From NCBI RefSeq assembly GCF_000971235.1, contig NZ_BBMB01000014.1, positions 1-64,000 on the forward strand: a DNA stretch of 64,000 nucleotides, given 5' to 3'. Numbering within the stretch: the first letter of the stretch is position 1; every line of letters starts with the position of its first letter. This document shows positions 42,914 to 51,331 of the stretch, in pieces. The notes under the pieces were generated by a model. It made no database searches, had not been told where the DNA came from, and saw nothing but the letters and a program-made list of their open reading frames with translations. This DNA comes from Demequina subtropica (GTDB taxonomy: Bacteria; Actinomycetota; Actinomycetes; Actinomycetales; Demequinaceae). A program made the position numbers and the translations under genes.

Positions 42914-43918
42914 TCAGCCGAGCTCGCCGTCCGAGCTGAACACGAGACCGACCATCACCTGGCCCTGGCGCAGCGCGTTCTTGGTGAGCGGCCCGCCCGC
43001 GTCGAGCGAGTCGAACTGCGCGACCTCGAGGCCGTACTCCTCCTCGAGCCCGATCTGGCAGAACGGGCGCTCGGGGCACTCGGGAGGCCCGCCGAGCGAG
43101 ATGGTGCCGCAGGTCTCCGCGAGCCCGGTGAGGGACGTGACGCCGTACTCCTCCGAGAACGCGGTGGTGACGGCGAATGCGTTCTGGTCCTGAGCGGCCG
43201 AGGGGGCGCCGAAGACGAGCCCCGCGTCGGTCGCGAGCGGCTCGAGCGCGGCGACGGTCGCGTCGACGTCGCCCGAAGCCACGGGCTCCGCGTCCGCGCC
43301 GTTCGCGGCCAGGTTGAGGTACTCCGTCACGGTCGCCGCGTACTCCGGGACCACCTGGATCTCGCCGCTCTCGAGCGCGGGCAGGTACGTCTCGCGGGAG
43401 CCGATGGTCCGCACCTCCGTGTCCCAGCCGGCGGCGTCCAGCACGGCGGCGTAGATCTCCGCGACCGTGATGTTCTCGGAGAAGTTCGCGGCGCCGATGA
43501 CGATCGATCCGGAGCCCTCGTCGGGTGCCGCGATCGAGTTGTCCGCGACGAACTGCGTCGCCGCCTCCTGGGAGGTCGCGCGATCGATGTCCACCGCCTT
43601 GTTGAGCGCGATCAGGTCGTCCGTGGTGAGCACCGCGGACACCGCGTCGAGCGCCGCGATCAGCTCGGGGGTCGCGGCGTCCCCGTTGATCGCCGGGATC
43701 ACGTTGTCGGCGTTCTGCAGCATCGCATCGTCCTCGAGGACCACGAGCGTGTCTCCCGGCACGGGCTGGCACTCCTGGGCCATGGAACCGCCGGAGGTCG
43801 AGCCCATGGTCGAGGCGTCGTTGCTCTCCAGTGGAAGCGTGTCGGAGCCGGAGCTGCAGCCGGCGAGCAGCAGGACCGCGGTGGCGGTGCCCGCAAGGAT
43901 GGCGTTCGTGCTTCTCAT
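42914..43918 (-). CDS. Glycine betaine/choline-type substrate-binding lipoprotein, apparently circularly permuted
   Basis: 334 residues. Lipoprotein signal MRSTNAILAGTATAVLLLAGC. In usual OpuBC/OpuCC proteins the domain runs from a GSKNFTEQ-type opening to TTDG, then VVLEDDK...PVV, and ends with LN-x-VD. Here the VVLEDDAMLQNADNVIP ... LNKAVDIDR part comes first (about residues 58-115), IVIGAANFSENITVAEIYAA starts near residue 139, and the protein ends VMVGLVFSSDGELG, exactly where VVLEDD would normally follow. So the order is C-part then N-part. Binding function should be kept. The two permeases upstream on the same strand and the divergent ATPase complete the importer. Confidence 0.85.
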   Translation of the reverse strand: MRSTNAILAGTATAVLLLAGCSSGSDTLPLESNDASTMGSTSGGSMAQECQPVPGDTLVVLEDDAMLQNADNVIPAINGDAATPELIAALDAVSAVLTTDDLIALNKAVDIDRATSQEAATQFVADNSIAAPDEGSGSIVIGAANFSENITVAEIYAAVLDAAGWDTEVRTIGSRETYLPALESGEIQVVPEYAATVTEYLNLAANGADAEPVASGDVDATVAALEPLATDAGLVFGAPSAAQDQNAFAVTTAFSEEYGVTSLTGLAETCGTISLGGPPECPERPFCQIGLEEEYGLEVAQFDSLDAGGPLTKNALRQGQVMVGLVFSSDGELG

Positions 43919-44058
43919 GTCGCTCCTCCGGTGGGGGTCTGTCCATGGTGCGCAACCGGGGTGCGAGGGTGTTTGTTCCCCCGTGACCCGGCTTCCAGGC
44001 TATTCACCATTCGCCGCGTCCGCGAGGGCGGATGGGTCGGAACAGGACGATGCGTGGG

Positions 44059-44790
44059 TCAGGCGGCGGCGACCGTGGTCGCGCGCAGGGGGAGGGGCGT
44101 CGCGACGCGCTGGGCCCGGCTGAGCAGCTGGTCGATCCCGAGGCACAGCGCCGCGATGAGGATCCCCCCGGCGAGCACCTGACCGTAGCGCTGCGTCGCG
44201 ACGCCGGTGTTGATGATCACGCCCAGCCCGCCGCCCGCGACCAGCGCGGCGAGGGGCACGGTGGCGACGGTCTGCGTGGTGGAGGTGCGCAGGCCCGCCG
44301 CGATGAGCGGCACCGCGAGCGGCAGCTCGACGCGCAGCGCCACCTGGCGACGTGTCATCCCTTGGCCGAACGCCGCCTCGCGCACGTCCGCGTCGACGCC
44401 GGCCATGCCGGTGAAGGTGTTGGTGAGGATGGGCGGGAACGCGAAGATCGCGGCGGCGATGATCACCGCGCGGTTCCCGAAGCCGATCGCGGAGGCGGAG
44501 AACAGCGTGAGCAGCGCGAGCGTGGGCATGGCGCGCGACACGTTCGAGATCACGGTGGTCGCCCCGCCGCCTCGGCGGATGTGCCCCAGCCACAGGCCCA
44601 GCGGCAGCGCGAGCGCGGCCGCGATCGCGACGGCCGCGAAGGACATGTAGAGGTGCTCGATCGCGAGCGCGATGATCGAGTCCTGCTGGAAGCGCGGGGA
44701 GCCGTCGAGGTTGGTGCCGAACATGCCGTGCGCGCCCGTCCAGCTGACGGGGTCGGTGAGGTACTCCCACGCGTCGCCGATGCTGCTCAT
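44059..44790 (-). CDS. Compatible-solute ABC importer permease (OpuBB/OpuBD-like), second
   Basis: 243 residues, about six helices, with the permease loop AAFGQGMTRRQVALRVELPLAVPLIAAGLR (EAA motif). The N-terminal 30 residues are hydrophilic. The start at 44790 overlaps the stop of the first permease gene (ATGA). It pairs with the other permease as a heterodimeric channel for glycine betaine, choline, carnitine or similar solutes. Confidence 0.88.
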   Translation of the reverse strand: MSSIGDAWEYLTDPVSWTGAHGMFGTNLDGSPRFQQDSIIALAIEHLYMSFAAVAIAAALALPLGLWLGHIRRGGGATTVISNVSRAMPTLALLTLFSASAIGFGNRAVIIAAAIFAFPPILTNTFTGMAGVDADVREAAFGQGMTRRQVALRVELPLAVPLIAAGLRTSTTQTVATVPLAALVAGGGLGVIINTGVATQRYGQVLAGGILIAALCLGIDQLLSRAQRVATPLPLRATTVAAA

Positions 44791-45452
44791 GCGACGGCGC
44801 TCCTCGCGCGCGAGCGCGCCCACGGCATCGCCCACCGTGCCGCCAGCACCAGGAGCAGGTCGAGCACGAGCGCGAGCGCGAGGCACAGCAGCGCGCTGGT
44901 GGCGATCTGCGCGCGGTAGTTCGACTGCATGCCCCGGAACATCAGCTGACCGAGCCCGCCATAGCCCACCACCACACCCACGGTCACGAGCGCGACGGTG
45001 GAGACGGTGGCGATCCGCAGCCCGGCGACGATGCTGGGCAGCGCGTTGGGGAGCTCGACGGTGAGCAGCAGACGGGTGGGGGAGTAGCCCAGCCCGCGCG
45101 CCGCGTCGACAACGTCGGGGTCGACCCCCTGGAGACCGACGAGCGTGTTCCGCACGAGCACGAGCAGCGCGTATGCGACCAGGCCGATGAGCACCGTGGT
45201 GCGTCCGATCCCGGTGAAGGGCGCGAGCAGCGCGAACAGCGCGAACGACGGCACCGTGTAGAGCACCCCGGTGAGCCCGAGGATGGGGCCGGACAGCCGC
45301 GGCGAGCGGCGCGCGAGCATCGCCATGGGCAGCGCGAGCGCGATCGCGATGAGCATCGCCTCGACCGTGAGCGTCGCGTGGATCTGGAGATGCTCCCAGA
45401 CCTCGCCGCCGCTGCGGCGCAGGTAGTCGAGCGACAGCCAGGGGTTATCCAC
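44787..45452 (-). CDS. Compatible-solute ABC importer permease, first
   Basis: 221 residues with about six helices and the EAA loop DAARGLGYSPTRLLLTVELPNALPSIVAGLR. The GTG at 45452 is 6 nt after the minus-strand hexamer TACGGT (45459-45464), leaderless. It heads the operon permease-permease-binding protein, read away from the divergent ATPase. Confidence 0.88.
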   Translation of the reverse strand: MDNPWLSLDYLRRSGGEVWEHLQIHATLTVEAMLIAIALALPMAMLARRSPRLSGPILGLTGVLYTVPSFALFALLAPFTGIGRTTVLIGLVAYALLVLVRNTLVGLQGVDPDVVDAARGLGYSPTRLLLTVELPNALPSIVAGLRIATVSTVALVTVGVVVGYGGLGQLMFRGMQSNYRAQIATSALLCLALALVLDLLLVLAARWAMPWARSRARSAVA

Positions 45453-45458
45453 CCTTCG

Positions 45459-45505
45459 ACCGTACACGGCGGGTCCGACGGGCCCTGGGGCGGTCACGCT
45501 ACGGT
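45459..45505. promoter_or_regulatory. Divergent leaderless promoters of the solute importer
   Basis: TACGGT occurs on the minus strand at 45459-45464 and on the plus strand at 45500-45505, each 6 nt before a start codon (45452 and 45512). The 59-bp gap therefore holds two back-to-back promoters, so one regulator here could control both halves of the importer. Confidence 0.55.
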
Positions 45506-45511
45506 GGACCG

Positions 45512-46267
<756 letters not shown>

Positions 46268-46309
46268 GCGGCTAGCGCCAGCCGCGCCGCCGCGCCGCCT
46301 GATGCGGCA

Positions 46310-46975
46310 TTACCGCCAGCGGCCCCGCCACCATGGCGTCTTGAAGCCCGCGGCGGCGCGTTCCTCGCGCTCGGCGCGCTCCTCCGCCTCGAGCTGGGCG
46401 CGGCGCCGGCGTCGCCGACGCCCGGTGGTGACGATGCGGTAGAACACGAAGCCCATCGCGATGAGCACCACCACCACGAGGATGGGCACGAAGATCGCGA
46501 TGAGGCTGAGCGCGACGGCGGTCGCGTCCTCGGCGAACGAGGCGACGGGCGCGCCCGTGCCCGCGGTCGCGGCGTTCACGGACGGCCGTGAGGCGGACTT
46601 CGCGGTGTGGACGGCGGCGGTGACGATCGCGCCGATGATGCCCGCGATGAGCGGGTTCTCCTGCCAGAAGCTGCTCTCGTCGATCACCTGCGCGGCCGCG
46701 GTGGCGGCGAAGATCACGCCGCCCACCACCGGTCGCACGAGCGACTGGAGGAGGTCGTTGATGTGGTCGACGCCCGGGATCTTGTCCAGCACCAGCTCAG
46801 CGGCGAGCAGCAGCAGGCCGATGATGATGGTGGGCCACGACTGCAGCCAGTCGAGCTGCTCCGGCAGCACGATGAAGTCGGTGAAGCGGGCGAACAGCCC
46901 CACCAGCACGAGCGGGATGAACGCGTTGAGCCCCGCTGCGGCGGCCAGTCCGGCGCCGGTGAGAGCTGCGAGCAT
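46310..46975 (-). CDS. DUF4126 membrane protein
   Basis: 221 residues. The opening GAGLAAAAGLNAFIPLVLVGLFARF and PVVGGVIFAATAAAQV match the DUF4126 family, with several membrane helices and an Arg/Glu-rich cytoplasmic C-terminus. GGAGGAG lies just before the ATG. The upstream in-frame extension runs into the tRNA-His gene and is not used. Function unknown. Confidence 0.8.
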   Translation of the reverse strand: MLAALTGAGLAAAAGLNAFIPLVLVGLFARFTDFIVLPEQLDWLQSWPTIIIGLLLLAAELVLDKIPGVDHINDLLQSLVRPVVGGVIFAATAAAQVIDESSFWQENPLIAGIIGAIVTAAVHTAKSASRPSVNAATAGTGAPVASFAEDATAVALSLIAIFVPILVVVVLIAMGFVFYRIVTTGRRRRRRRAQLEAEERAEREERAAAGFKTPWWRGRWR

Positions 46976-47037
46976 GTGTCCTCCTCCAGGGGGCGCCGAG
47001 CCGCGGCGCCTTCGCAAGGATAGTCTGCGCGGGAACG

Positions 47038-47074
47038 ACGAAGGCCCCGCCGTCCATGACGTCGGGGCCTTCGT
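47038..47074. terminator. Terminator between tRNA-His and DUF4126 gene
   Basis: ACGAAGGCCCCG pairs with CGGGGCCTTCGT (12 bp perfect), with inner bases CGTC/GACG extending it past a bulge. Confidence 0.65.
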
Positions 47075-47080
47075 GCTCAG

Positions 47081-47154
47081 GGTGGCTAACGGGACTTGAA
47101 CCCGCGGCCCCCGCGACCACAACGCGGTGCTCTACCAACTGAGCTATAGCCACC
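47081..47154 (-). tRNA. tRNA-His (anticodon GUG)
   Basis: On the minus strand it begins GGTGGCTATAGCTCAGTTGG with the extra G-1 and ends GGTTCAAGTCCCGTTAGCCACC. Anticodon loop TTGTGGT gives GTG. The G-1:C73 pair is present, typical of tRNA-His. CCA not encoded. Confidence 0.95.
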
Positions 47155-47190
47155 ATCGTCCCTCGCGGGACGGAGACCAGTGTACCGGGT

Positions 47191-47808
47191 CTACGAGGGT
47201 GTCGGTGACGCGTCGGGCGTCACACGACCCGCCGCTGCCTTGGCCTGATCCGAGTCCGGGCCGGGCAGCGGTACGAGGATGGTCTCGCGGTAGTAGCGCA
47301 GCTCCGTGATCGAGTCGCGGATGTCGCCGAGCGCGCGGTGGCCGCCGGTCTTGGCCGGCGCCTGGAAGAACACGCGGGGGTACCAGCGGCGCACCAGCTC
47401 CTTGAGCGAGCTCACGTCGACCACGCGGTAGTGGAGGTGGCCGATGACGTCGGGCATGTCGCGCTCGAGGAACATGCGGTCCATGCCGACGGTGTTGCCC
47501 GCGAGGGGCGACTTGCCGGCGACGGGGACATGCTCCTTGATGTAGGCGAGCACCTGCTGCTGCGCGTCCTCCATGGTGGTGCCGTGCTCGAGCTCGGGCA
47601 GCAGGCCCGAGGTCTCGTGCATGGTGCGCACGAAGTCGCCCATGCCGGCAAGCGCCTGCTCGGAGGGCTTGATCACGACGGAGACTCCGTCGCCCAGGAT
47701 GTTGAGGTCCGAGTCGGTGACGAGGCACGCGACCTCGACGAGGGCGTCGCTGCCCACATCGAGGCCCGTCATCTCGCAGTCGATCCAGACGAGAGGGGTG
47801 TCGGTCAT
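47191..47808 (-). CDS. orn: Oligoribonuclease
   Basis: 205 residues, DEDDh exonuclease that degrades 2-5 nt RNA fragments. Active-site motifs: WIDCEMTGLD (Exo I), NTVGMDRMFLERDMP (Exo II) and HRALGDIRDSITEL (Exo III with the His). TAAGGT is 7 nt before the ATG at 47808, leaderless. The C-terminal 20 residues are a disordered Pro/Ser tail. Confidence 0.95.
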   Translation of the reverse strand: MTDTPLVWIDCEMTGLDVGSDALVEVACLVTDSDLNILGDGVSVVIKPSEQALAGMGDFVRTMHETSGLLPELEHGTTMEDAQQQVLAYIKEHVPVAGKSPLAGNTVGMDRMFLERDMPDVIGHLHYRVVDVSSLKELVRRWYPRVFFQAPAKTGGHRALGDIRDSITELRYYRETILVPLPGPDSDQAKAAAGRVTPDASPTPS

Positions 47809-47853
47809 GGCCCACACCTTACCGACGCGGTGCGACACGGGTGGGGCGAGGGG

Positions 47854-47904
47854 TTGACAGGCTCGCCCAAGGATGGTTGGTTAGTTGGTGAAGTAACTAA
47901 CCAA
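47854..47904 (+). promoter_or_regulatory. Promoter and palindromic operator of the GntR-ABC operon
   Basis: A consensus -35 TTGACA (47854-47859) is followed by TTGGTTAGTT (47877-47886) and its exact reverse complement AACTAACCAA (47895-47904), spaced by 8 bp. The left arm falls at the expected -10 position, so a bound GntR/YtrA-type dimer would block transcription. It is 29 bp upstream of the GntR gene, indicating autoregulation. Confidence 0.75.
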
Positions 47905-47933
47905 GGAACTGAGCGGGGAACCAGGGAGGTGTC

Positions 47934-48290
47934 GTGGACGACGGTCGGCCGATCTTCCAGCAGATCGCGGAGCAGCTCGAGGAGAGGATCCTCGACGGCT
48001 CCATGCCGGAGGAGGCCCAGGTGCCGTCGATCAACGAGCTCGCCGCGTTCCACCGCATCAACCCCGCGACCGCGCTCAAGGGTGTGAACCGCCTGGTCGA
48101 CGCCGGGGTCCTCTACAAGCGCCGAGGCATCGGGATGTTCGTCGCGACGGGGGCGCGGGCCGCGCTGCTCGCGTCGCGACGCGACGAGTTCCACGACGCC
48201 TACATCGGCCCGCTCGTGTCGCGGGCCGTCACGCTCGGGATCACCCCCGAGCAGCTCATCGAGATGATCAGGAAGGAGGCGGCACAGTGA
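47934..48290 (+). CDS. GntR-family (YtrA subfamily) repressor
   Basis: 118 residues. The winged helix (about 5-75) has PIFQQIAEQLEERILDGSMPEEAQVPSINELAAFHRINPATALKGVNRL and YKRRGIGMFV; the short C-terminal tail marks the YtrA subfamily. Such proteins repress adjoining ABC transporter genes and respond to cell-envelope or drug stress. GGGAGG precedes the GTG start. The stop overlaps the ATPase gene (GTGA). Confidence 0.9.
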   Translation: MDDGRPIFQQIAEQLEERILDGSMPEEAQVPSINELAAFHRINPATALKGVNRLVDAGVLYKRRGIGMFVATGARAALLASRRDEFHDAYIGPLVSRAVTLGITPEQLIEMIRKEAAQ

Positions 48291-49174
48291 CCGCCATCAT
48301 CGAGGCCACGGACCTCAGCCGACGCTTCGGCGCCGTCCGTGCAGTCGACGGCGTCACCTTCGCCGTCGAGGAGGGGAGCATCACGGGACTGCTGGGCCGC
48401 AACGGCGCCGGCAAGACCACGCTCATGAACCTCATCACCGGACAGGACTTCGCATCCTCCGGCACGGTGCGGGTCGACGGCGAGAACCCCGTCGAGAACG
48501 CGCGCGTGCTCACCCGCACGTGCTTCATCAAGGAGTCTCAGAGCTACCCGGACGCCTACCGCGGGCGCCACGTGCTCGCCATGGCCCCGCACTTCTTCCC
48601 GCGGTACGACGCAGCGCTCGCCGCGCAGCTGGTCGAGGACTTCGATGTGCCGGTCAACCGCATGGTGAAGAAGATGTCGCGAGGCCAGCGCTCCGCGCTC
48701 GGGGCCATCGTGGGAATCGCGTCGCGCGCCGAGCTCACCCTGCTCGACGAGCCGTACGCGGGCCTGGACGCCGTGGCGCGCCACGTCTTCTACGACCGCC
48801 TCCTCCAGGACTACGCCGAGCACCCGCGCACCATCGTGCTGTCGACGCACCTCATCGACGAGGCCGCGGACCTGCTCGACCACGTGCTGGTCATCCACCA
48901 GGGTCGCCTCCTCATCGACGCCGCGACCGAGGACCTGCGCGGGACCGCCGCGACGCTCGTGGGGCGCGCGGCGGACGTCGAGGCCTTCGTCGCGGGCCGC
49001 GAGGTGCTGGGTCGCGAGTCGATCGCGGGCATCGCCTCCGCGACCGTCGCGGGGCTCGACGCGCAGGACCGGGCGCGCGCCGCATCGTCCGGGCTCGAGG
49101 TCGCCCCGGTCTCGCTCCAGCAGCTCATCGTGCACCGCACCGGTGCGCCCGTCCACGAGGAGGTGGCGTCATGA
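48287..49174 (+). CDS. ABC exporter ATP-binding subunit (YtrB/BcrA-type)
   Basis: 295 residues. Walker A GRNGAGKTTLMN, signature KKMSRGQRSALGAIVGI (degenerate), Walker B LTLLDEPYAGLD and the switch His LSTHLIDEAADLL. The C-terminal 80 residues are a transporter-specific extension. GTG start inside the GntR stop; its stop overlaps the permease ATGA. Probably exports an antibiotic or lipid; the substrate is unknown. Confidence 0.88.
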   Translation: MTAIIEATDLSRRFGAVRAVDGVTFAVEEGSITGLLGRNGAGKTTLMNLITGQDFASSGTVRVDGENPVENARVLTRTCFIKESQSYPDAYRGRHVLAMAPHFFPRYDAALAAQLVEDFDVPVNRMVKKMSRGQRSALGAIVGIASRAELTLLDEPYAGLDAVARHVFYDRLLQDYAEHPRTIVLSTHLIDEAADLLDHVLVIHQGRLLIDAATEDLRGTAATLVGRAADVEAFVAGREVLGRESIAGIASATVAGLDAQDRARAASSGLEVAPVSLQQLIVHRTGAPVHEEVAS

Positions 49175-49911
49175 CCGCCCTCACCGCAGAGATCCCCGCT
49201 CCGCGCCGCATCGCGTCCGTGATGCGGATCCATGTGGCCAACCCGTGGCCCACCGCGATCCTGCCGTGGCTCGTGCTGTTCGGGGTCCACGGGATCACGT
49301 GGTCCATCTGGGCGCTCATCACGCACTACGCGGGCGACTCGCTCGAACCGGACGCGTTCCGCTACGCCGGCGGGGTGTCCTGGCTCGTCATCTACATGAT
49401 GGTGATCGCGATCCAGGCCATGAACGCCGGGTTCCGCTTCGCGATGGGCTTCTCCGCCACGCGCCGCGACTACTACGCGGGCACCGTCGCGTTCTTCGCG
49501 GCGATGGCCGTGGTCTACGCGCTCGGCCTCGGGGTGCTCGCGATGGTCGAGCGTGCGACGGACGGGTGGGGCCTGGACGGTTCCTTCTATGCGCCGGCGT
49601 ACCTCTACGACGAGCCCTACGCGGTGATCGCGTTCCACTACCTCGCGCTGTACCTGCTGTTCACGGCCATGGGCGCGCTCATCGGGGCGCTGTTCGTGAG
49701 GTGGCGCGCGGCGGGTCTGTACCTGTACTTCGCCGGGCTCGCGCTCGCGGTGGTGGCGTTCGTGTGGTGGGCGCTCGACGCGGGGGACTCGCTGGTGGCG
49801 TTCTTCCGCGACAACCCGATCGAGGTCGTGATGGCCTGGACGCTGCCGCTCAGCGCGGCGCTCGCGGCTCTCGGATGGCTGGTGATCCGCAGGGCGCCCA
49901 CCCGCGCCTGA
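49171..49911 (+). CDS. ABC exporter permease subunit
   Basis: 246 residues, about six membrane helices: ILPWLVLFGVHGITWSIWAL, LVIYMMVIAIQAMNAG, AFFAAMAVVYALGLGVLAM, LALYLLFTAMGALIGALF, LYFAGLALAVVAFVWWAL and WTLPLSAALAALGWLVI. It does not show a named family but its place after YtrB-type ATPase makes it the membrane partner. ATG overlaps the ATPase stop. Confidence 0.8.
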   Translation: MTALTAEIPAPRRIASVMRIHVANPWPTAILPWLVLFGVHGITWSIWALITHYAGDSLEPDAFRYAGGVSWLVIYMMVIAIQAMNAGFRFAMGFSATRRDYYAGTVAFFAAMAVVYALGLGVLAMVERATDGWGLDGSFYAPAYLYDEPYAVIAFHYLALYLLFTAMGALIGALFVRWRAAGLYLYFAGLALAVVAFVWWALDAGDSLVAFFRDNPIEVVMAWTLPLSAALAALGWLVIRRAPTRA

Positions 49912-49939
49912 CCGGCCGCCGCCCCGCGCGGACACACGA

Positions 49940-49982
49940 ACGGGCCCGCGCATCGTCCCCCCTCGACGATGCGCGGGCCCGT
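49940..49982 (+). terminator. Terminator of the GntR-ABC operon
   Basis: A perfect 18-bp stem (49940-49957 and 49965-49982) with a 7-nt loop. Each arm contains the octamer GACGATGC or its complement. Confidence 0.7.
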
Positions 49983-50007
49983 CGCGTCCCCCTCAGCGCC
50001 GCGAAAA

Positions 50008-50136
50008 GTGAGCATTCACATTCCGCGTGCCACCATGGTGACCTGGGACGATGCCTCAGCGGTCCACATCACGGCTTCTGTTACGGAAACGTGACCCTGG
50101 CGTGCTTGTGAACCCTCACATTGTGAGCGCTAATAT
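50008..50136 (+). promoter_or_regulatory. Sugar-operon promoter with LacI-type operators
   Basis: TTGTGAGCGCTAATAT (50121-50136) has a perfect left half of a LacI/GalR site, including the central GCGC, and contains TAATAT (50131-50136) as the -10. Two more inverted repeats of the form GTGA-N4-TCAC lie at 50008-50019 (GTGAGCATTCAC) and 50107-50120 (TGTGAACCCTCACA). The outer pair is about 100 bp apart, allowing looping. The LacI protein at 56525 is the likely ligand-responsive repressor. The rest of the 310-bp gap holds nothing else I recognise. Confidence 0.6.
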
Positions 50137-50221
50137 GCGAATGCACGGTGCCAACGTGGGCACCGTGGGGCAACGCGCTCGATCCGGCAACGATGCCGGG
50201 CAGGACAGGGAGGTTCTGGCA

Positions 50222-51226
50222 ATGAAGAAGCGTTTTCTCACCAGCATGGCACTCACGGGGGCCGCGGCCTTCGCACTGACCGCATGCTCCTCGGACGGCG
50301 GCGACGCCGGCAGCAGCGGCGACGCATCCGGTGACGGCGGCAGCAGCGGCGACACCATCGTCGTCGGCTTCGCTCAGACCGGCTCGGAGTCGGGCTGGCG
50401 CTCGGCCAACACCGAGTCCATGAAGACCGCGTTCTCCGAGGAGAACGGCTTCGAGCTCATCTTCAACGCGGCCGACAACGACACCGCTGCGCAGATCGAG
50501 GCCGTGCGCGGCTTCATCAGCCAGGGCGTCGACGCGATCGTCATCGCGCCGATCGTCGAGGACGGCTGGGACGACGTGCTCCAGGAGGCCGCGGACGCGG
50601 ACATCCCGGTGATCCTCGAGGACCGCACGGTCTCCGCATCGGACGACCTCTACGCGGCCTGGATCGGCCTCGACTTCGAGCAGGAGGGCGTCAAGGCGGG
50701 CGAGTGGGCCGCCGAGATGTACGGCGGCGAGGAGACCAAGATGGTGGTGCTCGAGGGCACCACGGGCTCGGCTCCCGCGAACGACCGCGCGACCGGCTTC
50801 GATGCGGCCATCGAGGGCACCATGATCGAGAAGATCGACTCGCAGACCGGTGACTTCACCCGTGACGGCGGCAAGTCCGTCATGGAGGGCTTCATCCAGA
50901 ACTACGGCGTCGACAACATCGACCTGGTGTACGCGCACAACGACGACATGGCGCTCGGCGCCATCGAGGCGATCAAGGCGGCCGGCGCGGTGCCGGGCGA
51001 GGACATCAAGATCATCTCGATCGACGCGGTGCACGACGGCATGCAGGCGCTCGTCGACGGCGAGATCAACTACATCGTCGAGTGCAACCCGCTCCTCGGT
51101 GACCTGGTCGCCGCGGCCGTCTCCGCCGTCGTCAACGGCGAGGAGGTCGAGGCGGTGCAGTACGTCGAGGACCTGGCGTTCGACCAGGCCGCGGCCGAGG
51201 CGGCGCTGCCGGACCGCAAGTACTGA
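50222..51226 (+). CDS. ytfQ: Sugar ABC transporter substrate-binding lipoprotein, YtfQ-like
   Basis: 334 residues. Lipoprotein signal MKKRFLTSMALTGAAAFALTAC, a Gly/Ser/Asp linker, then a type I periplasmic-binding domain. VGFAQTGSESGWRSAN, SQTGDFTRDGGKSVMEGFI and YAHNDDMALGAIEAIKAAG closely follow E. coli YtfQ, which binds galactofuranose. It captures the sugar outside the membrane. GGGAGG precedes the ATG. A hairpin after the gene probably keeps its mRNA level above that of the ATPase. Exact sugar unproven. Confidence 0.9.
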   Translation: MKKRFLTSMALTGAAAFALTACSSDGGDAGSSGDASGDGGSSGDTIVVGFAQTGSESGWRSANTESMKTAFSEENGFELIFNAADNDTAAQIEAVRGFISQGVDAIVIAPIVEDGWDDVLQEAADADIPVILEDRTVSASDDLYAAWIGLDFEQEGVKAGEWAAEMYGGEETKMVVLEGTTGSAPANDRATGFDAAIEGTMIEKIDSQTGDFTRDGGKSVMEGFIQNYGVDNIDLVYAHNDDMALGAIEAIKAAGAVPGEDIKIISIDAVHDGMQALVDGEINYIVECNPLLGDLVAAAVSAVVNGEEVEAVQYVEDLAFDQAAAEAALPDRKY

Positions 51227-51261
51227 TCCTGCCGGGATCATGACCTTGTAGGCGCGGGCTC

Positions 51262-51299
51262 CCCCTGCGGGGGTCGGCTCAGGCCGGCCCCCGCAGGGG
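51262..51299 (+). terminator. Intercistronic hairpin after the binding-protein gene
   Basis: CCCCTGCGGGGGTCGGC (51262-51278) pairs with GCCGGCCCCCGCAGGGG (51283-51299), 17 bp with one G-T pair and a 4-nt loop. It most likely attenuates read-through or protects the 3' end of the ytfQ transcript, a common device in sugar ABC operons. Confidence 0.6.
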
Positions 51300-51331
51300 T
51301 CCCGCGGCACCGAGCAGAAAGCTGCACCCTC

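Noticed and set aside
50008-50120. CRP/GlxR site before ytfQ
   Set aside because: The GTGA and TCAC halves are separated by 4 nt, not 6, and the last copy has the LacI-type GCGC centre.
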